A stretch of 64,000 bases of DNA from Effrenium voratum. Lineage: Eukaryota; Sar; Dinophyceae; Suessiales; Symbiodiniaceae. Below are positions 23,601 through 32,954 of this stretch, one piece after another. The position numbers and the translations under genes are program-made. The notes under the pieces are model-generated. The model ran no database searches. It was given only the letters and a program-made list of their open reading frames with translations, and had not been told where the DNA came from. The DNA lies in the NCBI GenBank assembly GCA_963377175.1, contig CAUJNA010003773.1:296501-360500 (forward strand), written 5' to 3'. The first letter of the stretch is position 1. Every line of letters starts with the position of its first letter.

Positions 23601-26600
23601 AGCCCGTTTTGAAATGCGGGGAGGCCCCAAGGAGTTCCGGAGCCGAGATCTGCTTCGTCTGCGATCAGGGAATGAGAGCAACGAACCTGGGGACATCCCC
23701 TCAAAGCAAACCATAGGGGATGGTTTATGTTGCCACGAATAAAAAAAAAAAGAACGATCGCGAGACGTCGCCGGTTGGAGCGCGGCCGAGCCAAACAGGG
23801 CCAGCTGATGATCTGCAGAAACCTTGTGCACTCTGCAAAAAACAGCAACCCGCGTCTGGAAAAGACGTGGCACACAAGCGCAGGCATCTTCGGATACGCG
23901 ATCTGCGCAACTGGATCCCCCGAATTCATCTGTGCCTTGAAGCTTGAGAGGCCCAACCATGGATTGTCAAGAAGTAGCCAGCAAATCTGAGTTCGGAGTG
24001 AAACACAGAAGTATAAGTTGACATATCCGGGTGAGAACATGGGTGACTTCAAGCAGCGGTGGTTGGACATCATTGCGGGAAGTAAACCAGACAGAGTCTG
24101 TTCCGCAAGAAGTGGAGCTGAGTATGGTTGAAGAGTTGAACTCTCATATCAATCATCACTCCCCAAGATACTTGGTGTTCAAGAGAAACCATCAGACATC
24201 TTCAGCATGTTGGTTGAGGGAATGCGCAGAAACGTTGCTCCAAGCAAACTGCTCCAGTTAGACACGGCAACTCGGTTTCGTTCACAGCGTCGCCAATTGA
24301 ACGTATTCAGATCCACAGTTGGGAATACCCCGACAGGCAACTTGAAAGTTTCTCGAAATGGTAGACCTTTTGGTTGGTATTTGAACCAAAAGGAATACCT
24401 TCCCATAGAAAATGGACCGGTTACTTTGAGAGCCCATATCCTTCCATTTGCTTAAAGCCCCTGGTTTTCGCTCAAAAGCGAAATCTATTTCCAGCGATAG
24501 ACAAAAGGGAAACTAACATTTAAAAAATATATTCATTTCGGCAAATGGAAGCATCGCTGCCTCTTCCCAATCGATTCCAAGTCTCTTCCAGAAACACGCG
24601 CGCGCGAACGCACCCATTGCCAGTGGCCCCATAACCGCCAACAATCCGCGATGGGCTCCGGGCTTTTGCGCAGCTCCTCCACGGACTTCTCGATCTCCGG
24701 GAAGTTGGTCTCTGACAGCCGCTGCTCACCTCGGATCGCGCAGGGATCGTCGGACGGGACTTAGACTGGTCGATTTGGGCAAAAGAAAGGGAAGCCTTGC
24801 GTAAAAAATAACGGTGCCTCCTGGGATATGTCTGGGCAGTGGCTTCAGGGTGGTCATTTTATTTCAAGGAAAGCTGAAAGGAGACCATGAGCTTTGAGCC
24901 GCGGCTGAGAAATGCTTTGACCCGCCATGTCTTGTAAAATCTCTGGCCAGTTCTGATGCCGAGCCCTGCCCGGGTGGATTTCGGCATTTGCATCCCCACA
25001 GCTTGGCGGCAAAAAATGGCAACCCATTGGCATCTGGATATCTGGGCTCTACAAATGGCCCAAACACATCCATACAGCTCATCCTTTGACCGCTGCGAAG
25101 ATCGAGTCCCCCCGCCCAAGAACATGTCGTAGTAGAAGCCGCCCTCTACCGCAGGCCTTGATTTCGAGGGACAAGGTCGCTGCAAAGCAAACAGATGCAA
25201 ACTGCACACCGCGTGCATCACTCTCTCCAACCTCCCCAATAAGCTTATCCGAATTGATCCCAAACTTTCTCCGCAAATGCGTCATCGGCCCCCTCTCTGA
25301 AGCCACACCTTCGACAGGTGCGACGCCAAAATACACAAGGTCCCTTTTCGATGCTCCCGCATCTCGCCTCACCAAAAAATACGCCAAGTTGTGTTGAGTG
25401 AGCTTCCTCAGAGACTCCAAGTGGGTGTGTCAGGGCGTTGTGACTGCATGTTGGCGGCTTTCATCCGTTGAGCGCACAAAGGAAGCCCGAACTGGCGCCA
25501 GTTTTCTTGGGCCCCATTCCTACATGTTTCTTCTTCTTCACAACAAAAAGAAAACATGGCAACAACCCGACACCATCTTCAAACATCGACCAAAAGCCGA
25601 ACAAACTTGTAAAAATAAAAGGGGACAAAAACTCGGCGCCACACGGCTGAGAAGAAAAAAAAGGAAGGAAAGAACAAAAGCACCTCGACGGAAACCACGG
25701 GGGCGTCGAGGAAACGAAGTGGCGGATCTTTGAGCCGCTGGCCCGATGGTCAGGTGCCCTCCAAAGGAGGCCTCCAGAGCCGCGCCCAAGACCTGGCTTT
25801 CACATTTCGCCCCGCGCCCCGCGCCCCGCGCCCCGCGCCCCGCGCACCGCGCACCGCAGGGGGGGGGGGGGGAAGCGTCTTGGCTTTCAACGGGGGCCGC
25901 AAGGCTGGGGCTTTTGGAGCGTCCCCCCAAAACAAATCCACAGGTGATTTACCAGATTCGTCAGTGTCGCCCCCCCCCCCCCAAAAAAAAAAAAAAACAC
26001 CCCCCCTTTCAAGAGCAGGTTCATGGATCCTCCCGGCGGTGTTGGTGCTGAACTCATACGTTTCTCAGCCATGAGTTTTCAACCAGCCGGGGGAGAATGC
26101 GACACCAGCAAGCGGAAGTCTGCGACCCGAGCTATATGGCCATAGGTCAAAATCCCGGTTAGCCCCCGGTAAATCCGATTCCATCCCCACTAAAATAGGT
26201 CCTAGAATGGGGGGTGAGAATTATCCTACCACCCAAAATGGGATCCCAAAACGGTTTTGACCACCACAGCCATATCTTGGGATGCTGATGGACATCAGCG
26301 CAAGTTTCCTGAGCTCCCCGGCGTGCGAGGAGGAGTGCCAAAAGGTCTCCCTGCCCCGGTCATCGTCGAACCTCAGCGATCGGTTAATCCTCTTTATGTT
26401 ATGACCTGCTTGCAACAAGGATTCTGTTGGAGACACTCGCAGTGTCCAACAAAACGGGGGGGACACCCTGGCAAACATGTCCAACAAAACGGGGAAGGGG
26501 GGGGATAGGGGGGTGGGTGGGGGGGGGGGCGATGATAGCAATTGCAACCTCCTGGCTGGTAAAGCCCAAGGCTTCCAAAGAACGTCCGCATGCCCGTGAA

Positions 26601-29600
26601 TATGTCTGCTGTCTGTTCAACCCTTGCTCGTGGAATGGGCAACTGCCGTCATACACATGGTTTTTGTGACTTGCCCGGCGGCGCTCGTTGTTGTAAACAC
26701 CACGTCCACTTAACCCCAAACCCCCCACTTTACCTCCCTCACAGCCGCCCAAACCTTTCAAACCCTCTCAAATCTAAATCTCCCATCAGGCGAGGCTTCG
26801 GCAATCTCGCCAGAGGCACCAAAAATTGCAAACAGGATGCAACTCTTGAGCCCTCCAACTTCAAAAAAACAAGAACTGACAAAAAAAAGGAGAAAAACCA
26901 TGGGTCCCGGCTTGATCAGCTCCAGCTTGCAGCTGCCTGGCGAGCCGGAGCGGCTCCAGCCAAGTCTGTTTTCTTTCTTTTCTTTAAGAACCCCCCTGTT
27001 TTTGTGGTTTTAAAGGTTTGGGGGTTCCCTATATTTAAAAAAAAGAGAGACGCCCCTTTGGTTTAGAGGCCCGAAGAGTCACAGTCTGCAGCTTGCACGG
27101 CAACACCGCTCCAAGAGCATCGTTTATCCTATCACCTTCTTTCTTCGTTTGCAGCCTTCTCCACAGTTTTCCACAGCTGTCTCTGTCAGCCTTCTCTCTT
27201 GCTTCAACAGCTTTCTCTTTCCCTCTCCACATATTCCCATCTTGCTGCCCTCAGCTGTCCCTTTTGCTCTGCATGGTGTTTCTATTGCCCTCATCTAGGC
27301 CTGCCCTCTCTTTTGCCTCTGCCGCGCCTGTGTTTGCCAGGTTGGTACAGATCCCTTTTTTTTTCTGGCTGGAACTAGTCCCCTCGATTCACCGAAAATT
27401 CGCGTTTTTTTGGCCTTGCCTGTCTATCCTTCTCTTGTCCCGGTATCGCAGCAACACCGAGGGTGCGCCCCCTCCTTCGCAGAAATTAGTGCAGCTAAGT
27501 GCGAATCGGTCAATCAGGTAAGGCAGCTGCTCCAACATGTGATGCGAAGCTCGTCAAGTTTATTCCGTCATGCCGAAGCTGCTAGTGTCCATCCCTCCCA
27601 AATCATGCCAACCAAATCGAAGGAGGAAACACACAGCGTGATCGCTGATAAGAGCCAACTCTGCCCCTACCTGTCTTCTACTGCCTCTGGCCTTTGATGT
27701 CGAAGTGAAGCAAACCAGTCGAGATCCGCAGTTTTGCAACGTTACTGCGAGGTGGTTGCTATTCGTTCTACATAACATCCAAATGTCCAGGCCGCTAACA
27801 CTAACATTCATGGGCGTGTCTTCTTGAGGGTGTCTTTCAATCGGAATGGTTGAACGAAGGGAACCCCAAAGGCAACCACCTATTTTGCGGTCCTCATATG
27901 TGGCGTCGTCTCCTTTGTTTTGGGGGGGTCGCACCCCTTTTTGGTTCTGTCGTACACGGAGACCAAAACGGGAACACCGAAAAGTCCCTCTGGGAGCACG
28001 AGCCGCTGTCGCCTTCCAACGGCCGGGTGAGATCCCAAAGCTGCGCCACGGACTCGGAGTCCTCCTCGCGGAATCCGCGGCTTCGTCGCGGGAAACGCGC
28101 GGGGCGGTGTTTTCTTTGTGGGCTGATCCTTTGTTAAGTGCCAACGTGAAAAGTGCTTAGCTGCTTGCTCCGGTTTGGCTACTTTCCTCTTGGCGTCCCC
28201 TTGCACACCAAAAGTCAAGGTAGATGATGTTTTAGGAGCTTTACAGTGAGGTTTTTGTTTTGGCAAGCGGCAGTTTTCGAGACCCCTTGCTCCCTATACA
28301 ATTTAGAAGAAACTCAAAGGCCACAGCTCCGAACGAAGTGAGAAGCGAATGCGATCGCTGGACCCGAAAGGAAAGCGATGGCCGAAGCTTCTGATCGAGT
28401 CATGTTGATATTTACAGGAATGCGTCTGTGTGTGTGGTCAAAAGGATACCTAAAAAGAGATACCCTCAAAAACAAGGACACACCCAAAATCTCGACCAGA
28501 AAACCAAAACATTGGACCCTCCGCTCCTCAAGCGATCGGCCAAATAAATTGGCCCCGCTCCAAGAGAGGAGAATCGATCAACTAAGTGGCCACGAGGCAG
28601 CCTGAGGAATCTCAAGTCCACCTCCGGAACAGATCTGAGAAACGTCGGATTGTCCTTTGCAAGGGCACATCAGTTGATCCAACAGTGAAATCAAACATCC
28701 ATCGGGTAGCCTCCGGTCAAGCGCTCAAGTCTGGCCTCATCTTCTTCTCCATCCTTGGCATATCAAAACCAATCTGGCCCCCGAAGGACCGCTGAAGAAC
28801 ACCCCAAAGAATTGGGCCACACGGTCCCAAGCTGACCTCGGTTTCCACCTGAAACCTCTCTGTTGCCAGGTGCCCAGTTCCTTTCAAGCTGCCGGAAAAA
28901 GAATAACAGAGGCCGTCCCTTACCAACCGTTGCTCAGCTAAGTTGCCGAAACAACTCTAACGGCCCTCCCGTACCAACCGTCGGACCGTTGCTCAGCGGG
29001 TTGCTTGGAGGTGGATCGATCTCAGGCAAGGGCTGCCGCCACGCAGGGGGCGCAGGATGCATCCACGGGCCTAGCTCACACGGTTTTCCTCCGCATCCAA
29101 ATGGGATGAGCTTGCCGGGGAAGTCTGCCATCTCGTTGTGGAGGGGGTTCCAACTCTTACAAAGCAGACAACTAGCTACATCTCGGGAGTTGGCACCCGA
29201 CCCTCCCTACCACGGCCGGCCGCACCTGGCACGTGGTCGGAACCACCCCGGCATGTCGACCAGCTCGAATTCAAACCGATGTCCAAACATTGGTGACCCG
29301 GCAGTTTCCCTTTCCCACCAAAGAACCCCTTCCATACTGTGGATGCACGAAAACCTGCACCACTTTGAAACCAGTTACAGGGCAATCATCACTCCAGGGT
29401 TTCCTCAGGTGGTGCGAACTGGATTTCGCAACCATCCACCGAAGCGCAGCCCTCCCCCCCCTGTCCCCCCCCCCTTTGAGGTTCCCTCTAGGGACACCCC
29501 CGTGAAAAAGCCGCCGTCGCCGAGGCGCTCCAAGTACTCCACGAGCGCCACCACCGAGCTGTTCGCCAGGCCCTTGGAGATGCCCTGGCAGTCGCTCCGA

Positions 29601-31832
29601 ACGAATGGGAGGCGAGTCCGGCAAAGTGGCGCCCCCTGGGGCGCCAAGAAGGAGCGCCCCGAATGGGATGCCAACAAGCTTGGTTGTGCGAATATAAGAT
29701 GGAGCTCATGTTTCTGAGAATCGGACAACAAGTCCATGGTGAGTCGTGCAGGGAGTCGTGCCCTTCACCAAGCCATTGGTTCAGCAGAGCTTGCCTGTAT
29801 GTTTGATAGATGGCCCAGGTTTTCTGAAAAACAAAACCCATTAAACCAGTGGAACGAATCGCTTCTGACCAGACTCGCCAAAAAAAAAGAGGGACCAGAC
29901 TCGCCGCAAAAGGGCACCATGTTACAAACACAAGTACGGGGGGATCCGCTGATCCCCCTGGCCCTGCCTCCGCAATCTCCAGCGGGGTCGTGCTCCAACT
30001 TGTCGCCTCCTCAGATGGCTCCGATCGCTTGCCTGGTGATCCGGCAGCCGCAATGCAGCGTCAGTTTGGTTTTCGATCAGATCAACATGTCAGATACAAA
30101 GTATGCTCCTGGATCGCCAAGTGCTGTTTTATTTGTTCCATCTATTCTACCCCAAAACCAGCAACAGTAACTGAAAAAAAGGAGCAACTTGGCCCTGCTT
30201 ACTGTAAATCACTTGCTGGAATTCACAACGCCCATGGCCGACATCATGTTGACCGCAAGCCGCGGCCAAAGGAAATGCGCTCGCGGGGGTCTAAGGCTGC
30301 CGCTCGCACCGATCCATCCGGCAGGGTGACCTCTGGCATCAGCCAAGCGCTCGCATGAGACAGCCAGAGAGGCTGCAAATGAACTGGGGATGTTTCACCT
30401 CCTTCCCCCAGACGAACAGCCGGAAGCTCCCAGAATCCGAAAAGGCCGATCCTTTCAACGGAACCTTTCGGGATCCGTTCGGGAGTCGGTACCAACCCAC
30501 CCCCACCCCCACCTCACGCCCCAAGGCCCCCATCGCCTGGATGGGCTTCTTCGGCCGCTCCGCCAGATCCGCCTGCGCCTTCTCCCAGAGTCGGTCCCAG
30601 ACCTCGCAGCTCCACCGCGTGCCACGTCTTGGGTGACTTCAGGTCGTGGGGTGCCCGGGCGTCTTGTCTTGGAATCGGAGCTTCCAGGTGCTTTAATTTA
30701 TATGTATATGTGTATATGTGTATATATATATATATATGTATATATATATTTTTTATTATTATTTTTTATTTTTTTTATTTATTTTTTTTTTTTTTAAAAA
30801 AAAAAAGCAAAAGAATCCAAAAACATGTCCAGTAGTAATTTGATTCCCTGCAAAACCAAAAAGGGAAGTACCACATGTTCTTAAGCCAATGGGAGGGAGG
30901 GACCCACAAAAATGGCGGGCCTCCTTTTAGGAATCCCCAGTTTGACCGGGATCCGCGCGCATCTCGACGGCACTCGGGTCCCGTGAATTCTGCTCTGTGC
31001 CAAGGGCAGCTGTCAAGTTGAAATGCCAAAAAATAAAATTGTCCCACTATGCCGCTGGAATCATGAATTTTCCGCATTGACTGAGAGTGTTTCTGGTTTT
31101 AGGAATCGCACCGGGGCCCCAAATAGGAAGCTCAGAGTTCCTTTTGGTCTCCCTTTTAAACCTACCATGGGGGTTTCCTCGAAACAGGAACGCCCGGATA
31201 GACTCCTTTCTCTGATCTCCTGACGAATTTTGAGCCATCCACCCATATCCCAGCTTTTAATGTTTACCCCACATTGATCCACCCCCCCCCGCATCTCCCA
31301 GCTCCCGCGTGAACAGTTCGGTCGCCGCTCGGCCCGCGGTGCGGTTCTCGCCTCCAGGCGCCGCTGCAGGAACCCGGGCTTCGGCGCGGGCCGGAAGCTG
31401 CCGGGGAAGCGGCCCTCCGTGAGGCCTCCGGGCTCTGCGAGCGCCAAAGGCGGCGCGAACGGCGCTGGAAACGAAGGGGGACGGGTCCCCCGAAAAAAAT
31501 GGGAAACCGGCAGCTGGAGGGGTTTTCTTGGGGTCATGAGCCATTTCTCATCACCCAGTCGCACCAGCAAGCCCGTTCTGGGAACTCCTGGAAAAAATCC
31601 AGGAAATCCAGGAAGAACTTGTGAAGTCTTCTAAGTCTGTCCTTGAACTCATTGCCTGATGAATAAATAGGAATCACGGGAACATGTTTGGCGGTTTGTT
31701 TCGGGGAACCAAGAGGCCCCCCCCCTTTGCCAAAAACTCCAGAGACGGACGGTGGCGCGGCGTGATCTGACGCGCCTGCGATCTCCAGCTCCGCCACAGC
31801 CACCGAGCTCGAGCGCCGCTCGAGAAGCCGCC
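11625..31832 (-). CDS. Threonyl-tRNA synthetase, ~29 exons, 3' part not found
   Basis: Charges tRNA-Thr. Exons: 31776-31832, 31352-31425, 30537-30602, 30304-30330 ([12 protein letters not shown] domain), 29968-30009, 29537-29584, 28013-28061 (WDLTRPLE), 27072-27108, 26320-26371 (FWHSSSHA, editing-site HxxxH), 25743-25792, 25113-25156 (GGFYYDM), 24664-24729, 20267-20328, 20142-20203 ([10 protein letters not shown]), 19885-19924 ([13 protein letters not shown]), 19446-19498 (NSSAYW), 18955-19000, 17940-17986, 17457-17483, 17245-17274, 16365-16406, 15500-15564, 15109-15138, 14896-14935, 14674-14699 (LKPMNCPG), 14295-14337 (tentative), 13796-13825 (RSYRELPLR), 13481-13543, 13129-13189 ([12 protein letters not shown], motif 2), 12626-12688, and about 11625-11662 ([11 protein letters not shown]). 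Nearly every join keeps phase and family order. Donors are GC, GT and GA. The initiator Met, motif 3 and the anticodon-binding domain were not located, so the gene may be broken or continue elsewhere. The PLC gene lies in intron 20329-24663. Confidence 0.88.
15760..15850. mobile_element. Dispersed intron element, family F copy 1
   Basis: Contains accatgtaag..aaaatggcggctgcaccc and a ttcatctatccg end. The same words recur at 33740-33870 and 39190-39275. It lies in the ThrRS intron 15565-16364. Confidence 0.55.
17013..17155. mobile_element. MITE-like element, family B copy 1
   Basis: Starts tttggctgtgggtcaaaatc and ends with gttgacccatggccatttgg, an imperfect inverted repeat. The core carries aatccccactaaaatagg and gggtggtgaattcacctacc. 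It lies in the ThrRS intron between exons at 17245 and 16406. Copies 2 and 3 are at 26134-26275 and 43276-43410. Confidence 0.75.
20107..20130. repeat. CT microsatellite
   Basis: A short (CT)n tract that starts about 12 bases into the ThrRS intron downstream of the [10 protein letters not shown] exon. Confidence 0.9.
21178..23191 (-). CDS. PI-PLC X-domain (phosphodiesterase) protein, nested gene, 5' end open
   Basis: Five exons read downwards: 22867-23191, 22613-22655, 22292-22435, 21943-22078 and 21178-21660, ending in TAG. Phase is kept at every join. The first exon carries [10 protein letters not shown] (first catalytic His of the fold). The second gives [13 protein letters not shown]. 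The third gives IHFTHGPW (second catalytic His) and VVVVISH. The last exon encodes about 160 residues, Cys-rich at the C-terminus. The first two introns are GC/GA-type with AG|G acceptors. The exon at 23191 begins after CAG with no Met, so at least one upstream exon (signal peptide?) is missing. The family includes bacterial-type phosphatidylinositol-specific phospholipases and related phosphodiesterases; the substrate cannot be told. The gene lies wholly within a 4.3-kb ThrRS intron, same strand. Confidence 0.85.
21835..21905. mobile_element. Intron element with tttggtttccctttaaa core (example)
   Basis: The core ccttttggtttccctttaaa, followed by a ccaaacc..ggggtacccc segment, lies in a PLC intron. 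The same core recurs in introns of other genes at about 12740, 31140, 38840, 41790, 44750, 44810, 45255, 45400 and 46060, in either orientation. Confidence 0.6.
24442..24550. mobile_element. MITE-like element, family C copy 2
   Basis: Ends ttccatttgcttaaagcccc and gcaaatggaa are inverted repeats, as in the 10593-10698 copy. It lies in the ThrRS intron that holds the PLC gene. Confidence 0.65.
25165..25420 (-). other. Exon-like open stretch inside a ThrRS intron
   Basis: About 85 codons stay open and read like protein ([31 protein letters not shown]). They are not part of ThrRS: the flanking ThrRS exons (25743-25792 and 25113-25156) join in phase without them. This could be a remnant of another gene or a chance ORF; I do not recognise it. 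Confidence 0.25.
26134..26275. mobile_element. MITE-like element, family B copy 2
   Basis: Left end tatggccataggtcaaaatc and right end ttttgaccaccacagccata are imperfect inverted repeats. The core ccccactaaaataggtcc matches copies 1 and 3. It lies in the ThrRS intron between exons 26320 and 25792. Confidence 0.75.
29336..29440. mobile_element. MITE-like element, family D copy 1
   Basis: Left end tggatgcacgaaaacctgca and right end tgcgaactggatttcgcaac..atcca form an inverted repeat, with caccact..gaaacc and gggtttcctcaggtggtg inside it. It lies in a ThrRS intron; the partner copy is at 40138-40261. Confidence 0.6.
30695..30806. repeat. TA/TG-rich low-complexity tract
   Basis: Alternating tatatg and tatata pass into long T and A runs. 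It lies in the ThrRS intron 30603-31351. Confidence 0.85.
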
Positions 31833-32801
31833 CTGGCTCGGCTGTCCGAGGGCCGCAGAAGGGTCCACAACTGACGGCCTTGGCAACACAGACCTTGAAC
31901 TGAGGAAAATCAAAGTGACGCCACTTGGCTGGTGACTGATACGCTCTAGAAAGACTTCGGGCCTGAAGGGCACCTGGTGAATTGCAGCTGTCAGGCCCAG
32001 TCGTATCCCTGAGGAGCAAGGAAGAAAAGGGGCCCAAGCACCATACTGTGGCATGCCAAAATTCCTGGTGACCTTACAGAGCGGAGACAGAGAGGGTCAC
32101 CTGTTGTTTCCCTACTCTATCCGGACAAACAATGATTTCAACTCTTTGCCTGGCCTCACGGTATCCCAGGGGGCGCACCGCTCAGCCACTTGCACCTCTT
32201 TGCCCCAAGCCAACGTGCGGCTAGCCGGGAAAGCCCGGCTGTTGCGCGGAATAGCGGCAAGCAGTTGGGTCGGGGGCCAGTCGGCGTTCGTATCCAACTG
32301 ACGTTGAGCTTTACACGGGCCGCAAAAGCGCGCGCCAAAACTTTGGGCGTGCGATAGCTCGCGAGTCGAAGAAAAGACCGACTCTCTCGAGACCGCTCGA
32401 CGGCCAGGGTTGCCGCGAAAAAGCCACGAGGCTCCGACGGAGCCTCTTGGCCCTCTGATGCAACCACGCTGTACAGGCTGTACCCTCGCTGGTACCCCCG
32501 TGCTTACACCCCGTAGGGAAGGACTGTAGGCCAAATCAATTGGCCCAAGGGACCGACCACCTCCGCGGCGCCATTCGCGCGGCGGACACGGGAAAGCCTT
32601 CCGCTGGCGGCTTAAGCTTTCCCGTTTTGATCTCAGGCCCTGGAACAAAATCAGCCCGGGCACCAAAATTGGCCCGAATTTCTTTGGCCAAACAAAAGGA
32701 ACTGCAGCTCTGCAGTGTTCAAGCAATGGAAATACACGGAAACTCGGAACATGGCAACACTTTGAAGCTGTGTTTCTTTGTGTTGTGTTGTTTTTGTTTT
32801 T

Positions 32802-32907
32802 TCTCTCTCTCTCTCTCTCTGGGTGTGTCTCAACTAAGGGTACCCCCCGTGTCCGTTTGTTTCCCTTTCAACCACCCCCAAAAGGCTACCCTAAAAACGA
32901 CACACCC

Positions 32908-32941
<34 letters not shown>
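32802..32941. repeat. CT microsatellite interrupted by an insertion
   Basis: (CT)n runs at 32802-32820 and 32911-32941 flank an 88-bp non-CT segment. The block lies between the ceramidase stop codon (32955) and the ThrRS 5' region. Confidence 0.85.
32821..32908. mobile_element. Short TIR element inserted in a CT microsatellite
   Basis: Begins gggtgtgtctcaactaaggg and ends ctaaaaacgacacacccc, so the terminal ggggtgtgtc is inverted. A gtttccctttcaacc core links it to the intron elements. The CT tract on both sides indicates insertion into a pre-existing microsatellite. Confidence 0.7.
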
Positions 32942-32943
<2 letters not shown>

Positions 32944-32954
32944 AAGCGCATGCA

